A stretch of 27,340 nucleotides of DNA from an uncultured Campylobacter sp. (GCF_938045625.1 NZ_CALIAV010000011.1:1-27340), one strand, 5' to 3'; positions 14,614-24,544 are shown, counted from the stretch's first letter. Program-made: numbers and translations. Notes: generated by a model not told the origin, from the letters alone.

Positions 14614-15671
14614 ACCTTTATGCGCGTTACGTCGGCTGGCTTTATTTTAAATATTTCATGATTTTATTCATCGCGCTCACGCTTTTTTACGTCGGCATCG
14701 ACATCCTAACCAACCTAAAAGACATGCCGGCAAGCGCAAACCTAAAGCTGCTTTACTTCGGCCTTACCTCGCTTACGGCGGTAAACTACGTCCTGCCGCT
14801 CGCGCTCATTTTTGCGCTCATAACTAGCAAATTTAGCATGATCCGCAGTAACGAGCTAGTTAGTTTTTATGCGCTTGGTATCGATAAAAATCGCCTGATA
14901 AAACCGCCTTTTTACATCGCGCTTGCCATCACGTTTATTTACGTCGGGCTAAATTTCACGCCGTTTGCCTACGCTTACGAGTACGGGCGAAATATCGTGA
15001 AACTCTCGAATTTATCGCGCACGAGCTCGGATATTTTCTTAAAATTCGAGGGTAAATTTGTCTACATGGATAGCCTAAATCCCATTAGCGGCGAGGCTAA
15101 AGACGTGCGGATATTTGACATAAACGGTAGCAACTTGCGCAGCGCTACCTTTGGCGAAAGCGGGAGATTTGTGGATGATGCATGGCTTTTAAAAAACGCT
15201 AAAATCATAAATTTGCCGCAAAATATTAAGCTCGGCGAAAAAGGGCTTGATATCAAAACGCCAAGCGAGCTAAAAACGCTTGAAAATTTTAAACCAAAAA
15301 CAATAGAAAGCGCGTCGGCGGAGAGCTCAGCGATCACGATTCCAGATGCCGTGGATTATATTTTGGCGTTTAAAGATGAGGGTATCGGGCTAAATTCGAC
15401 CAAAACTACGCTTTACAACCTCGCTTTCGCACCGTTTTTCGCGCCTTTTATGGTGCTCATTATTTACTATTTTTTGCCGGTTACAGGACGATTTTTTAAT
15501 CTCGCCTTAAAAAGCTTTATCTTTACGATCGCCTCGCTTTGCGTTTGGGGCGCGCTTTTTGTGATGATGAGGTTTGCTAGAAACGGCGTCGTCTCGCCCG
15601 AAGTCGGCGTGCTTTTACCTATTATTTTACTCGGTGCTTACGCTTTTTATCTGCGTTTTGGGAGTCGTTAA
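14610..15671 (+). CDS. LptF/LptG-family LPS export permease
   Basis: Inner-membrane subunit of the LptB2FG transporter that extracts lipooligosaccharide and starts it towards the outer membrane. The 353-aa protein has three N-terminal membrane helices (about 12-33, 50-73, 100-117), a periplasmic beta-jellyroll-like region (about 120-270) and three C-terminal helices (about 275-295, 302-322, 330-350), the YjgP/YjgQ layout. The coupling segment between helices 2 and 3 (SNELVSFYALGIDKNRL) is well conserved in the family. Whether it is LptF or LptG cannot be told from one sequence; this slot between pth and lysA is held by a homologous gene in C. jejuni. Confidence 0.88.
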   Translation: MNLYARYVGWLYFKYFMILFIALTLFYVGIDILTNLKDMPASANLKLLYFGLTSLTAVNYVLPLALIFALITSKFSMIRSNELVSFYALGIDKNRLIKPPFYIALAITFIYVGLNFTPFAYAYEYGRNIVKLSNLSRTSSDIFLKFEGKFVYMDSLNPISGEAKDVRIFDINGSNLRSATFGESGRFVDDAWLLKNAKIINLPQNIKLGEKGLDIKTPSELKTLENFKPKTIESASAESSAITIPDAVDYILAFKDEGIGLNSTKTTLYNLAFAPFFAPFMVLIIYYFLPVTGRFFNLALKSFIFTIASLCVWGALFVMMRFARNGVVSPEVGVLLPIILLGAYAFYLRFGSR

Positions 15672-15688
15672 GAGAGATTTAGGCAAAA

Positions 15689-15700
15689 TTTCTGTAAAAT
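15689..15700 (+). promoter_or_regulatory. Candidate extended -10 promoter for lysA
   Basis: TTTCTGTAAAAT, with the -10 TAAAAT at 15695-15700 and a preceding TG, lies 27 nt before the lysA ATG in the 55-bp gap. It fits the Campylobacter style of promoter with a T-rich/TG -16 element and no clear -35. Motif reading only. Confidence 0.42.
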
Positions 15701-15726
15701 CTAACTATTTTTAAACAAGGTCGGTT

Positions 15727-16968
15727 ATGGATTTTACGAATTTAGCACAAAAATACGGCACCCCTCTTTACGTTTACGATTTTAACTACATGGCACACCG
15801 CTACGAAGCGCTAAAAAATGCGTTTCACGCAAGAAAATCTCTCGTATGCTACGCCGTTAAGGCAAACTCAAATTTAAGCGTTTTGAAATTTTTAGCCGGG
15901 CTTGGAGCCGGATTTGACTGCGTGAGCGTGGGTGAAGTTAGGCGCGCGCTGCTAGCGGGAGCTAAAAGCTATCAGATCATCTTAAGCGGCGTGGGCAAGC
16001 GCGACGACGAGCTTAAATTTGCGCTGGAAAATGAAATCTTGATGATAAATTTAGAAAGCGAAGCCGAGATGAACCGCCTGGAAGCGATCGCAAAGCAGCT
16101 CGGAAAGTCCGCTCGCATCAGCATCCGCGTAAATCCAGACATCGACGCCAAGACGCACCCCTACATCTCGACCGGACTAAACGAAAATAAATTCGGCGTA
16201 GATCTGCAAACGGCAAAAAAAATGTACCTTCACGCTAAAAACTCACCTCATCTCGAGCCTGTGGGCATCCATAGCCATATCGGCTCGCAGATAACCGACA
16301 TCAAGCCCGTTATCGAAGCGGCAAAGATCGTGGCAAATTTGACTCGCGAACTAAAAGCCGCGCAAATCGATATCAAATTTTTTGACGTTGGCGGCGGCAT
16401 AGGCATCGTTTACGGCGACGAGAGCGAGCCTGATCTATACGAATACGCGCAGGGCATTTTGGCAAATTTAAGCGGCCTGGACGTCACGGTAGTTTGCGAG
16501 CCGGGGCGATTCATCGTCGGCAACGCTGGGTATTTTCTAACTAGCGTTCTTTACGAGAAATTTAATAAAAACAAGCGCTTTGTCATCGTAGACGGCGCGA
16601 TGAACGACCTTATCCGTCCGAGTCTTTATCAGGCTAGGCATAAAATTTTCGCTCTTAGCGGCGGCAAGACTCTTTGCGAGTGCAAGACCGAGCAGCTTCG
16701 GGAGCTCAAATTTAGCCCTTGCGACGTGGTCGGGCCGATCTGTGAGAGCGGCGATTTCCTCGCAAAAGACCGAAATTTACCGCCTCTAAACCCAGGCGAT
16801 CTCGTCGTTATCAAATCAGCAGGTGCATACGGCTTTGCTATGAGCAGCAACTACAACACTCGTGGGCGCGCGGCTGAAGTTGCGGTGAAGGGCGGCGAGG
16901 ACTTTTTGATAAGGCGCCGCGAGAGCTTTGAGGATATCGTGGTGCTGGAGCGAGAATTTTTAGGCTAG
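15727..16968 (+). CDS. lysA: Diaminopimelate decarboxylase
   Basis: PLP enzyme for the last step of lysine synthesis. The 413-aa product has the PLP lysine K45 in CYAVKANSN, the phosphate-binding GGGIG (222-226), EPGR (258-261), the substrate-binding CESGD (339-343) and AGAYGFAM with its active-site tyrosine at about 368. Length is normal. The ATG is preceded by ACAAGG. It begins an amino-acid group with pheA and hisC. In C. jejuni I recall a HAD-family gene between lysA and pheA; it is absent here, with only 9 nt between the two. Confidence 0.95.
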   Translation: MDFTNLAQKYGTPLYVYDFNYMAHRYEALKNAFHARKSLVCYAVKANSNLSVLKFLAGLGAGFDCVSVGEVRRALLAGAKSYQIILSGVGKRDDELKFALENEILMINLESEAEMNRLEAIAKQLGKSARISIRVNPDIDAKTHPYISTGLNENKFGVDLQTAKKMYLHAKNSPHLEPVGIHSHIGSQITDIKPVIEAAKIVANLTRELKAAQIDIKFFDVGGGIGIVYGDESEPDLYEYAQGILANLSGLDVTVVCEPGRFIVGNAGYFLTSVLYEKFNKNKRFVIVDGAMNDLIRPSLYQARHKIFALSGGKTLCECKTEQLRELKFSPCDVVGPICESGDFLAKDRNLPPLNPGDLVVIKSAGAYGFAMSSNYNTRGRAAEVAVKGGEDFLIRRRESFEDIVVLEREFLG

Positions 16969-16977
16969 GGAGCGAAA

Positions 16978-18054
16978 ATGCAAAACATAAACGACCTTAG
17001 AAACGAGATAGATAAGATCGACGACGAGGTGCTAAGACGCCTAAACGAGCGTATGAATTTCGTGCGAAAGATCGGCGAGCTAAAGCAAACCAGTGGCAGC
17101 GCGATCTACCGCCCCGAGCGTGAAAGAGCGATCCTAAACCGCCTCGAGGGGCAGGACTCTGCATTTTTAAACAAGGCCGCGATCGAGGCGATTTATCTTG
17201 AAATTTTTGCCGTCAGTAGAAACCTCGAGATGCCTGAAAAAGTCGCCTACCTGGGGCCTGAGGGTACCTACACGCACCAAGCCGCAGAGAGTCGTTTCGG
17301 CGCGATGAGCGCGTATTTGCCCCTAGCTAGTATCGAGGCGGTTTTTACCAAACTAAAACACAAAGAGGCTAAATACGGCGTCGTGCCGATAGAAAACAAC
17401 ACAGAAGGCGCGGTGGGCGCGACTCTGGACTGTCTAGGGCGGTTTGATAGCGTCAAGGCGGTAGCTGAAATTTACATGGATATCCACCATATTTTTGCGA
17501 GCAAGTGCGAAAATTTAAAGGACATCAAGCGCATCTACTCGCACCCGCAAGGCTACAATCAGTGCCGCAAATTTTTAGACGATCACATGCTTTCAGCCGT
17601 CGAGTTTATCCCGGCAAAATCAACCGCGCAGGCCGCGCAGCTAGCTAGTAGTGAGCCAAATTCGGCCGCTATCTGCTCTAAGATCGCAGCCAAGCTTTAC
17701 GGCGTGCCGATATTGTTTGAGACGATCGAGGATAACGCCGCAAACCGCACGAGATTTTTTATCTTAAGCGATTTTAAAAACGAGCGAGCGCAAAAAAATA
17801 AAACATCAATCCTGGCAAAGACCGAGCACCGTCCAGGCGGGCTCGTGGAGCTATTACTAGCCTTTAGAGACGAGGGTATAAACATAACCAAACTAGAGAG
17901 CCGCCCGATAAAACAGCGCGAATTTAAAGCGAATTTTTATATAGATTTCGAGGGGCACATCGATGACGACAACGTCCAAAAAGCGATACAAAAAGCGATA
18001 AGTTACGGCCATGAGATCGCATGGCTAGGAAGCTACGTCGCGTGGGAGGAATGA
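16978..18054 (+). CDS. pheA: PheA, chorismate mutase / prephenate dehydratase
   Basis: Bifunctional enzyme turning chorismate into phenylpyruvate for phenylalanine synthesis. The 358-aa order is: AroQ-type chorismate mutase (1-85; LRNEIDKIDDEVLRRLNERM), prephenate dehydratase (88-265; VAYLGPEGTYTHQA, VPIENNTEGAV, and the catalytic TRF at 258-260), and an ACT regulatory domain (about 275-355) with GGLVE and ESRP (307-310), the phenylalanine-binding motifs. Feedback inhibition by phenylalanine is therefore likely. AGGGAG precedes the ATG. hisC starts 2 nt after the stop. Confidence 0.96.
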   Translation: MQNINDLRNEIDKIDDEVLRRLNERMNFVRKIGELKQTSGSAIYRPERERAILNRLEGQDSAFLNKAAIEAIYLEIFAVSRNLEMPEKVAYLGPEGTYTHQAAESRFGAMSAYLPLASIEAVFTKLKHKEAKYGVVPIENNTEGAVGATLDCLGRFDSVKAVAEIYMDIHHIFASKCENLKDIKRIYSHPQGYNQCRKFLDDHMLSAVEFIPAKSTAQAAQLASSEPNSAAICSKIAAKLYGVPILFETIEDNAANRTRFFILSDFKNERAQKNKTSILAKTEHRPGGLVELLLAFRDEGINITKLESRPIKQREFKANFYIDFEGHIDDDNVQKAIQKAISYGHEIAWLGSYVAWEE

Positions 18055-18055
18055 G

Positions 18056-19156
18056 ATGAAATTTAACGAAAATTTGGCAAATTTAGTGAGCTACGAGGCG
18101 GGCAAGCCTATCGAGCTAGTCGTGCGCGAATACGGCATCGACGCCAAAGACGTCATCAAGCTAGCCAGCAACGAAAACCCGTACGGCACGAGTCCTGCGG
18201 TAGTAAAAGCAGTCAGCGAGATAGTAAATAAAATGCACCTCTACCCGGACGACAGCTACTTTGAGCTAAAGGCTGCGCTAGCTAGTAATTTTGGCGTTAG
18301 CGCAAAATCTATCGTAATAGGCTCCGGAAGCGATCAGATAATAGAATTTGCCGTGCACGCAAAAGCAAACGCAAACAAGGGAATTTTGATTGCAGGCATA
18401 ACATTTGCTATGTATGAAATTTACGCCAAAGCAGCGGGTGCAAAGGTTTTTAAAACTGATAGTAAAGAGCACGATCTAGACGAGTTTTTGCAAATTTACA
18501 AGGCTAAAAAAGACGAGATCGGAGTAGTATTTTTGTGCGTACCGAATAATCCGCTAGGAGGCTGCCTGGATGCTGAAGAAATTTATAAATTTTTAGAGCA
18601 GATTGACGCCGATACGCTCGTGGTTATCGACGGCGCGTATCAGGAGTTTGCTAAATTTAAAGACACGAAAAAAGAGATAAAACCGCGTGAACTCATAGCT
18701 AAATTTCCAAACGCGATATATCTGGGCACGTTTTCTAAAGCTTACGGCCTTGGCGGTATGCGTGTGGGATACGGCATCGGCGAGCAAAGCGTGATGAACG
18801 AGCTGGGAAAACTAAGGGCGCCGTTTAACATAACGACGCTTAGCTTAAAAGCGGCCATAGAGGCGCTAAAAGACGAAGAATTTGTAAAAATGACGCTTGA
18901 AACAAATTTTGAAGAGATGAAAAAATATGAAGATTTTGCCGATCTTCACGGCATAAAGCATCTACTAAGCTTTACGAATTTTATCGTTTTTGAGTTTGAG
19001 CGTCAAAACGCGAGCGAGCTTGCTCAAAATCTGTTAAAAAAAGGTATAATTTTACGTGATCTAAAAGGCTACGGATTAAACGCGGTTCGCATAACGATCG
19101 GACTGCCTAGTCAAAACGACGTAGTTTTAAAACAAATTGGGGGAAATTTAAAGTAA
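18056..19156 (+). CDS. hisC: Histidinol-phosphate aminotransferase
   Basis: Class II PLP aminotransferase of histidine synthesis; such enzymes often also serve tyrosine and phenylalanine synthesis, which would suit its place beside pheA. The 366-aa protein shows LASNENPYGTSP (37-48), GSGSDQII, the NNP asparagine around 164, D192 and Y195 in VIDGAYQEF, and the PLP lysine K228 in TFSKAYGLGGMRVGY. GGGAGGA at 18044-18050, inside the end of pheA, is a strong ribosome site. The stop touches the fliF start. Confidence 0.93.
   Translation: MKFNENLANLVSYEAGKPIELVVREYGIDAKDVIKLASNENPYGTSPAVVKAVSEIVNKMHLYPDDSYFELKAALASNFGVSAKSIVIGSGSDQIIEFAVHAKANANKGILIAGITFAMYEIYAKAAGAKVFKTDSKEHDLDEFLQIYKAKKDEIGVVFLCVPNNPLGGCLDAEEIYKFLEQIDADTLVVIDGAYQEFAKFKDTKKEIKPRELIAKFPNAIYLGTFSKAYGLGGMRVGYGIGEQSVMNELGKLRAPFNITTLSLKAAIEALKDEEFVKMTLETNFEEMKKYEDFADLHGIKHLLSFTNFIVFEFERQNASELAQNLLKKGIILRDLKGYGLNAVRITIGLPSQNDVVLKQIGGNLK
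19045..19050 (+). promoter_or_regulatory. Perfect TATAAT inside hisC, possible fliF promoter
   Basis: A consensus TATAAT lies 107 nt upstream of fliF within hisC. A TTGCTC at 19020-19025 is 19 nt further up, a poor match in sequence and spacing. If active it would give fliF-fliG-fliH-dxs their own transcript. AT-rich coding DNA gives such words by chance, so support is low. I saw no sigma-54 or sigma-28 promoter in front of fliF. Confidence 0.25.
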
Positions 19157-20851
19157 ATGGATTTCAAAACCGCAATTCAACAAATCGGACAGGTCTATCA
19201 CAACCTCTCGTTAAGACAGCGCCTAGTCGCCGCGGGCTCGGTCGTGCTCGTGGTCGGTTTTTTAGTGTTTTTGAGCATTCACAAAAGCTCAAACGAAAAC
19301 TACGACGGCTATAGCGTACTTTTTGAAAACACTTCCGCCGCAGACTCTGCGCTAATAATCCAGCAGCTTGAAAAAGATAAGGTAAAGTATAAAATTTTAA
19401 ACGAGGGCACGATTTTGGTGCCAAACTCGGACGTTTACCGCGAGAGGATCTCGATCGCGTCGCTTGGGATTTTAAAAGACGGCAAGGTTGGATTTGAGAT
19501 TTTCGATAAACAAGAATTTGGCGCGACTGATGCTGAGCAAAAGGTTAAATTTCAGCGTGCGCTCGAGGGCGAGCTAGCTCGCACGATCGAAAGTCTAGCG
19601 CCGATAAATAAAGCCATCGTGCGTATCGCGATACCCAAAGAAACTATTTTTACCGAGCGAGCCACGCCGCCAAGCGCCTCTATCGTATTAAATTTAAAAG
19701 ACGGACAGAGCTTAAATTTAAAACAAATCACGGGCATTAAAAATTTAGTCGCCGCAGCGGTGGCAAATTTAAAACCAGAGCAAGTCAAAATCGTGAGCCA
19801 GGACGGAGTACCGCTAGGCGAGGAGGACGGCGAATACGATAGCGATCAGATCACGCAACAAATCCGCTATAAACGCGACGCCGAGCACAATCTCGAAGAA
19901 AAAATCATAAACGTCCTATCGCCTATCGTGGGCGGCTCGGATAAGGTCGTAGCCAAAGTAACGATAGACTTTGACTTTGCTAGAAAAGATAGCCAAAGCG
20001 AGACCTTTGATCCAAACTCCGTAGCTAGAAGCGAACAAAACGTCGAAGAAAAACGCCAAGGTAGCAAAGAAGCCGAAGTACAAGGCGTGCCGGGAGCCGT
20101 GAGCAACATCGGTCCGGTAGAAGGTCTTCAAGACGGTAAAATGAAAGAGCTGTACTCAAAAAGCTCATCTACGACAAACTATGAAATTTCAAAAAAAGTC
20201 GAGCGCGTCAAGGATCAATTTGCTAAGATAAACCGCCTAAGCGCCGCTGTCGTCGTGGATGGAAAATACGAAAATAAAAAAGACGAAAAAGGAAATCCGA
20301 CTAGCGAAATAGCCTACGTACCGCTTGATAAAGAGCAGCTAGCGCGTATAGACGCTCTTATCCGTCAGTCTATCGGCTTTGATCAAAACAGAGGCGACGA
20401 GGTCACGGTTAGCAACTTTGAGTTCCAGCGTCAAGACGGACAGACGCCGGCTAGCAAAGTTCAGTCCTTTTTCGAGCTTTACGTAGTGCCGTTTTTGCCT
20501 ATCTTAAAGTATCTTTTTGTAGCGATCTTACTATATGTATTCTACAAGAAAGTCATTACGCCGTTTATGACCAAAATGCTTGAGGACGTAAAAGAAGAAG
20601 AGATTGATCTATCCGAAAATGAGGTTCAGCTCGAGGATAGCGAGGATACGCTGGAGAAATTTCAGGCAGCTAGGAAAAAGGTTGAGGAGCAGCTGGGTAT
20701 CGGAGATAACTTTAACGAGGACGACCTGCGCTACGATGTATTACTAGAAAAGATGAAACTAGTCGTTCAAGATCGCAGTGAAGAGATAGCCGTATTGCTT
20801 CAAGATATGATAAAAAACGATTCTGACTTTAGCAACCGTAAGGACTTTTAA
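19157..20851 (+). CDS. fliF: FliF flagellar MS-ring protein
   Basis: Inner-membrane ring on which the flagellar motor and export gate assemble. The 564-aa protein has one membrane helix at about 23-40, two periplasmic ring-building domains (about 45-220 with the ERISIASLGI and GFEIFDKQEFGATD segments conserved in YscJ/FliF proteins), a long periplasmic stretch, a second helix at about 444-465, and a cytoplasmic acidic tail (470-564) whose last 45 residues bind FliG. The ATG directly follows the hisC stop; GGGGGAAA about 20 nt upstream is far for a ribosome site, so translation may be coupled to hisC. Confidence 0.96.
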   Translation: MDFKTAIQQIGQVYHNLSLRQRLVAAGSVVLVVGFLVFLSIHKSSNENYDGYSVLFENTSAADSALIIQQLEKDKVKYKILNEGTILVPNSDVYRERISIASLGILKDGKVGFEIFDKQEFGATDAEQKVKFQRALEGELARTIESLAPINKAIVRIAIPKETIFTERATPPSASIVLNLKDGQSLNLKQITGIKNLVAAAVANLKPEQVKIVSQDGVPLGEEDGEYDSDQITQQIRYKRDAEHNLEEKIINVLSPIVGGSDKVVAKVTIDFDFARKDSQSETFDPNSVARSEQNVEEKRQGSKEAEVQGVPGAVSNIGPVEGLQDGKMKELYSKSSSTTNYEISKKVERVKDQFAKINRLSAAVVVDGKYENKKDEKGNPTSEIAYVPLDKEQLARIDALIRQSIGFDQNRGDEVTVSNFEFQRQDGQTPASKVQSFFELYVVPFLPILKYLFVAILLYVFYKKVITPFMTKMLEDVKEEEIDLSENEVQLEDSEDTLEKFQAARKKVEEQLGIGDNFNEDDLRYDVLLEKMKLVVQDRSEEIAVLLQDMIKNDSDFSNRKDF

Positions 20852-21882
20852 TGGCAATAAAGTTAAATGAACAACAAAAGATGATTTACGACGACCTTTC
20901 GATGCCCGAAAAGGTCGCTATTTTGCTTATTCAGCTAGGCGAAGATGTCACGACTCTGCTTTTTTCGCATATGGAGGTTGACGTCATAACCGAAATTTCG
21001 CGCTATATAGCTACCGCAAAGAGTACCGACAAAAGCGTAGCTGCTGCGGTTTTAGAAGAATTTTACGCTCTCATGCAGTCAAATCAATATATGAGAAGCG
21101 GCGGCTTGGAGTACGCGAAAGAAATTTTATACCGCACCTTTGGTCCTGAAGCCGCGCAAAAGATACTCGACAAGCTCGCAAAAAGCATGGAAAACACAAA
21201 GAGCTTCGGTTATCTTACCAAGGTCAAGCCTCAGCAGCTTGCGGACTTTATTGTTAACGAACATCCGCAGACTATCGCGCTTATTTTGGCGCATATGGAC
21301 TCAACTAGTGCGGCCGAGACGCTTTCGTTTTTTAATAACGAGCTTAGAAGCGAGGTCGTCGTGAGAATGGCAAATTTGGGCGACATCAGTCCATCTATAA
21401 TCAAACGCGTTTCAACGGTGCTAGAAGGCAAACTAGAGAGCCTCACGTCCTACAAGGTCGAAGTCGGCGGACCAAGGGCCGTGGCGGAGGTGTTAAACCG
21501 CCTCGGTCAAAAAGCGTCAAAAGCTACGATCGAATATATCGAGGACGTCGACGACAAGCTCGCTACGACCATCAAAGAGCTTATGTTTACCTTTGAGGAT
21601 ATTAACACCCTCAATCAAGCAGCTATCCGCGAAATACTTAAAAACGTCGATAAAAAAGACCTTATGATTGCCCTAAAAGGTAGCGGCGATGCATTGAGAG
21701 ATAAATTTCTCTCCAGTATGTCTCAGCGCGCCAGCGATTCGTTTAAAGAAGAAATGCAGTTTTTGGGAGCGGTGCGCGTAAAAGACGTCGAAGAGGCGCA
21801 GCGCCGCATAGTAGAGCAGGTTCAGGCCCTAGCCGAAAGCGGGGCGTTCCAAATAGGCGAAAGCGATGAGATGATAGAATGA
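20851..21882 (+). CDS. fliG: FliG flagellar motor switch protein
   Basis: Rotor protein that binds FliF, contacts the stators for torque and switches direction when CheY-P binds the C-ring. The 343-aa product has the N-terminal FliF-binding domain (SMPEKVAILLIQLGED), the middle domain with EHPQ (137-140), and the C-terminal torque domain with a charged helix around ALRDKFLSSMSQRASDSF (281-298) followed by GAVRVKDVEEAQ. Its ATG shares one base with the fliF stop (TAATG). Chemotaxis genes upstream in this window act on the same switch. Confidence 0.97.
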   Translation: MAIKLNEQQKMIYDDLSMPEKVAILLIQLGEDVTTLLFSHMEVDVITEISRYIATAKSTDKSVAAAVLEEFYALMQSNQYMRSGGLEYAKEILYRTFGPEAAQKILDKLAKSMENTKSFGYLTKVKPQQLADFIVNEHPQTIALILAHMDSTSAAETLSFFNNELRSEVVVRMANLGDISPSIIKRVSTVLEGKLESLTSYKVEVGGPRAVAEVLNRLGQKASKATIEYIEDVDDKLATTIKELMFTFEDINTLNQAAIREILKNVDKKDLMIALKGSGDALRDKFLSSMSQRASDSFKEEMQFLGAVRVKDVEEAQRRIVEQVQALAESGAFQIGESDEMIE

Positions 21883-22694
21883 AAAGTAGCGTAATAACAA
21901 ATGAGCGCTCAAAAGAGCACTTCGTAGAAAACTATCGGTTTAAAATTTTAGGTCAGGAAAAAAGAAGCGATGATGCGCAAGCGGCTCACGAGAGCGGGAC
22001 TCGCCGCGCGTCAGAACATCAAGGTGAGCGAGCTTTAAACGGCGAGCAAGAGAGCTCAAATTTAAACGACGCAAAAGAGCAAAGCGCGCATTTTAAGCCT
22101 GAATCAAGCTTTATCGAGGAGCTGCTAAAGCGCACCGACGAGATGAGCGGTAGTATGATAAAGCTGCAAATGCAAATCGAAAATCAAGAAAACGAATTTG
22201 CCAAACGCCTAGAGAGCGAGATCCAACGCGCTAAAGAGGACGGCATAAAGCAGGGTAGAGACGAGGCGGCGGCTAAATTTGACGAGGAGCTAAAAGCGCT
22301 TGAGAGCAGATATCTAGGCTCTATAAATAAGCTTGAAGAGCAGGCGGCTAAATTTGAAAGCCTCATCGCATCTAGCGAGGCGCAGTTACCCGCTACCGCA
22401 GTTGATATAGCCAAAGAGGTCGTAAAAAAAGAGATTTCGCTAAATTCGGCAAACATCGCGGCGGCTATTTGCAAGGAGCTTTTTAGCGAGATAAAAGACG
22501 CCAAAGAGGTGCAAGTCAAAGTAAATCCGAAAGATTACGAGTTTATCAAAGAAAATTTCTCCGGTCAAAACGTCAAAATCTCCGCCGACGAAGCCATCAG
22601 CGCGGGCGGAGCGATCGTGCTTAGCGACGCGGGCAACCTCGAGGGCACCATCGAAGCCAGACTAGAAAAAATCAAAAAGATAATAGGACAATGA
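21879..22694 (+). CDS. fliH: FliH flagellar export regulator
   Basis: Peripheral stalk protein that holds the export ATPase FliI. The 271-aa protein has a divergent charged N-terminus (1-85), a central helical stretch (about 90-175; heavily charged, LQMQIENQENEFAKRLE then LEEQAAKFESL) typical of FliH/YscL coiled coils, and a C-terminal domain ending with ISAGGAIVLSDAGNLEGTIE and a conserved arginine-containing helix (ARLEKIKKI). Overlaps fliG by 4 nt upstream and dxs by 4 nt downstream. Confidence 0.93.
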   Translation: MKSSVITNERSKEHFVENYRFKILGQEKRSDDAQAAHESGTRRASEHQGERALNGEQESSNLNDAKEQSAHFKPESSFIEELLKRTDEMSGSMIKLQMQIENQENEFAKRLESEIQRAKEDGIKQGRDEAAAKFDEELKALESRYLGSINKLEEQAAKFESLIASSEAQLPATAVDIAKEVVKKEISLNSANIAAAICKELFSEIKDAKEVQVKVNPKDYEFIKENFSGQNVKISADEAISAGGAIVLSDAGNLEGTIEARLEKIKKIIGQ

Positions 22695-24535
22695 TAGACG
22701 TAAAATCTATGAATATGGAGGAGCTTGAAGCGCTTTGCGGGAAGCTCCGTGATAAAATTTTACAAACCGTCAGCGCAAATGGCGGACATCTTAGCTCAAA
22801 CATCGGTGCAGTCGAGCTTATCGTCGCGATGCATTATGTTTTCGACGCAGCAAAAGACCCGTTTATATTTGACGTTAGCCACCAAAGCTACGCGCACAAA
22901 CTAATCACGGGGCGCTGGGACAAATTTGACACGCTTAGAAAATTTGGCGGTATCAGCGGCTACACTAAGCCATCCGAGAGTAAATACGACTACTTTATCG
23001 CAGGCCACAGCTCCACCTCGATCTCGCTAGCAGTCGGCGCATCAAAGGCGATCAAGCTAAAAGGCGAGGATCGCATCCCAGTGGCCTTTATCGGCGACGG
23101 CTCGATGAGCGCGGGTATCGCGTACGAGGCGCTAAACGAGCTGGGCGATATCAAAAACCCATGCGTCATCGTCCTAAACGACAACGAAATGAGCATCAGC
23201 AAGCCCATCGGCGCCTTTAGCAACTACCTGTCGCAGATGATGGCCGGGCCGCTGTATCAGAAGTTTAAAAGCCGCGTCGAGCGATTTTTGAGCTATATGC
23301 CAGACGGCGCCGCGTATATGGCGCGCAGGATGGAGGAGGGCATCAGGATCTTTACGCCCGGGATGTTTTTCGAGGAGCTTGGGCTTGAGTACATCGGTCC
23401 CGTAAACGGTCACGACGTGAGGGCGCTTATCGAGGCGTTTAATGTCGCAAAGGGGATGAAAAAGCCCGTCGTCGTACATGCGCAGACGCTAAAGGGCAAG
23501 GGATACGAAAAGGCCGAGGGGCATCTGGCCAGCTGGCACGGCGTGAGTCCGTTTGATTTGCAAAGCGGCGAAGCCATCAAAAAATCAGCCGCCAAATCGG
23601 CCACCGCGCTATTTGCGGAAAATTTGACCGAGCTAGCTAGCGAGCATAAAAATATCGTCGGAGTAACCGCCGCGATGCCTACGGGCACGGGCATAGACGC
23701 TTTGATGGAGAGGTTTCCCGATAGATTTTGGGACGTCGCGATCGCCGAGCAGCACGCTGTCGCCTCGATGGCAGCGATGGCGAAGGAAGGCTTTAAACCC
23801 TTTATCGCGATTTATTCGACCTTTTTGCAGCGGGCATTTGACCAGGTCGTGCACGACTGTGCGATCATGAACCTAAACGTCGTCTTTGCGATGGACCGCG
23901 CGGGCATAGTCGGCGAGGACGGCGAGACGCATCAGGGCGCATTTGACGTTAGTTATCTAAATTTGATCCCGAATTTGACGATTTTTGCGCCTCGTTGCGC
24001 CGATAGCTTTAGGCTCGCTATGCGCTACGCCTACGCTCACGAGGGGCCTTGCGCTTTTCGTTACCCACGCGGAGCTTTTGCGCTGGCGCAGGGCGAATTT
24101 GAAGCGCGCGAGCTAAAGCTCGGCAAGGGCGAAATCTTGGTCGAGGGCGGCGGCAAAGCAGCCTTTATCGCTTACGGTAACGCCGTGGGCAAGGCAAACG
24201 CCGCGCGCAAAATTTTGCTTGAAAAAACGAACGGCAAATTTGACCCGAGCCTTGTTGATCTGGTGTTTGTTAAGCCGCTTGACGACGAACTTTTGCAAGA
24301 GCTCGCGCGCAGGCATAAAATTTGGTACGTCTTTTCAGATACCGCAAAAAAGGGCGGCGTAGGCGAGATTTTGGCTGCATTTTTGCAAGAGCAGCGCATT
24401 TTTGATGTGCGCATCGTTAGCTTTGAGTTTGACGACGTCTTTATCCCGCACGGCGCTACGGCCGATGTCGAAAGGGCTCTTGGTATCGATGCGGCAAGCA
24501 TTTGCGAGAAAATTTTATCCGAAACGGCGGATTAA
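22691..24535 (+). CDS. dxs: 1-deoxy-D-xylulose-5-phosphate synthase
   Basis: Thiamine-diphosphate enzyme joining pyruvate and glyceraldehyde 3-phosphate in the first step of the MEP isoprenoid pathway. The 614-aa protein has H33 and H64 of the active site (DVSHQSYAHKL), AGHSSTS, the thiamine-binding GDGSMSAG (135-142) running to NDN at 163-165, and the transketolase pyrimidine domain with AIAEQHAVASMAA (catalytic glutamate) and YPRGA. Length is normal. The ATG overlaps the fliH stop (ATGA), a coupling also recalled from C. jejuni. Confidence 0.96.
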   Translation: MIDVKSMNMEELEALCGKLRDKILQTVSANGGHLSSNIGAVELIVAMHYVFDAAKDPFIFDVSHQSYAHKLITGRWDKFDTLRKFGGISGYTKPSESKYDYFIAGHSSTSISLAVGASKAIKLKGEDRIPVAFIGDGSMSAGIAYEALNELGDIKNPCVIVLNDNEMSISKPIGAFSNYLSQMMAGPLYQKFKSRVERFLSYMPDGAAYMARRMEEGIRIFTPGMFFEELGLEYIGPVNGHDVRALIEAFNVAKGMKKPVVVHAQTLKGKGYEKAEGHLASWHGVSPFDLQSGEAIKKSAAKSATALFAENLTELASEHKNIVGVTAAMPTGTGIDALMERFPDRFWDVAIAEQHAVASMAAMAKEGFKPFIAIYSTFLQRAFDQVVHDCAIMNLNVVFAMDRAGIVGEDGETHQGAFDVSYLNLIPNLTIFAPRCADSFRLAMRYAYAHEGPCAFRYPRGAFALAQGEFEARELKLGKGEILVEGGGKAAFIAYGNAVGKANAARKILLEKTNGKFDPSLVDLVFVKPLDDELLQELARRHKIWYVFSDTAKKGGVGEILAAFLQEQRIFDVRIVSFEFDDVFIPHGATADVERALGIDAASICEKILSETAD

Positions 24536-24544
24536 ATTTGAGAT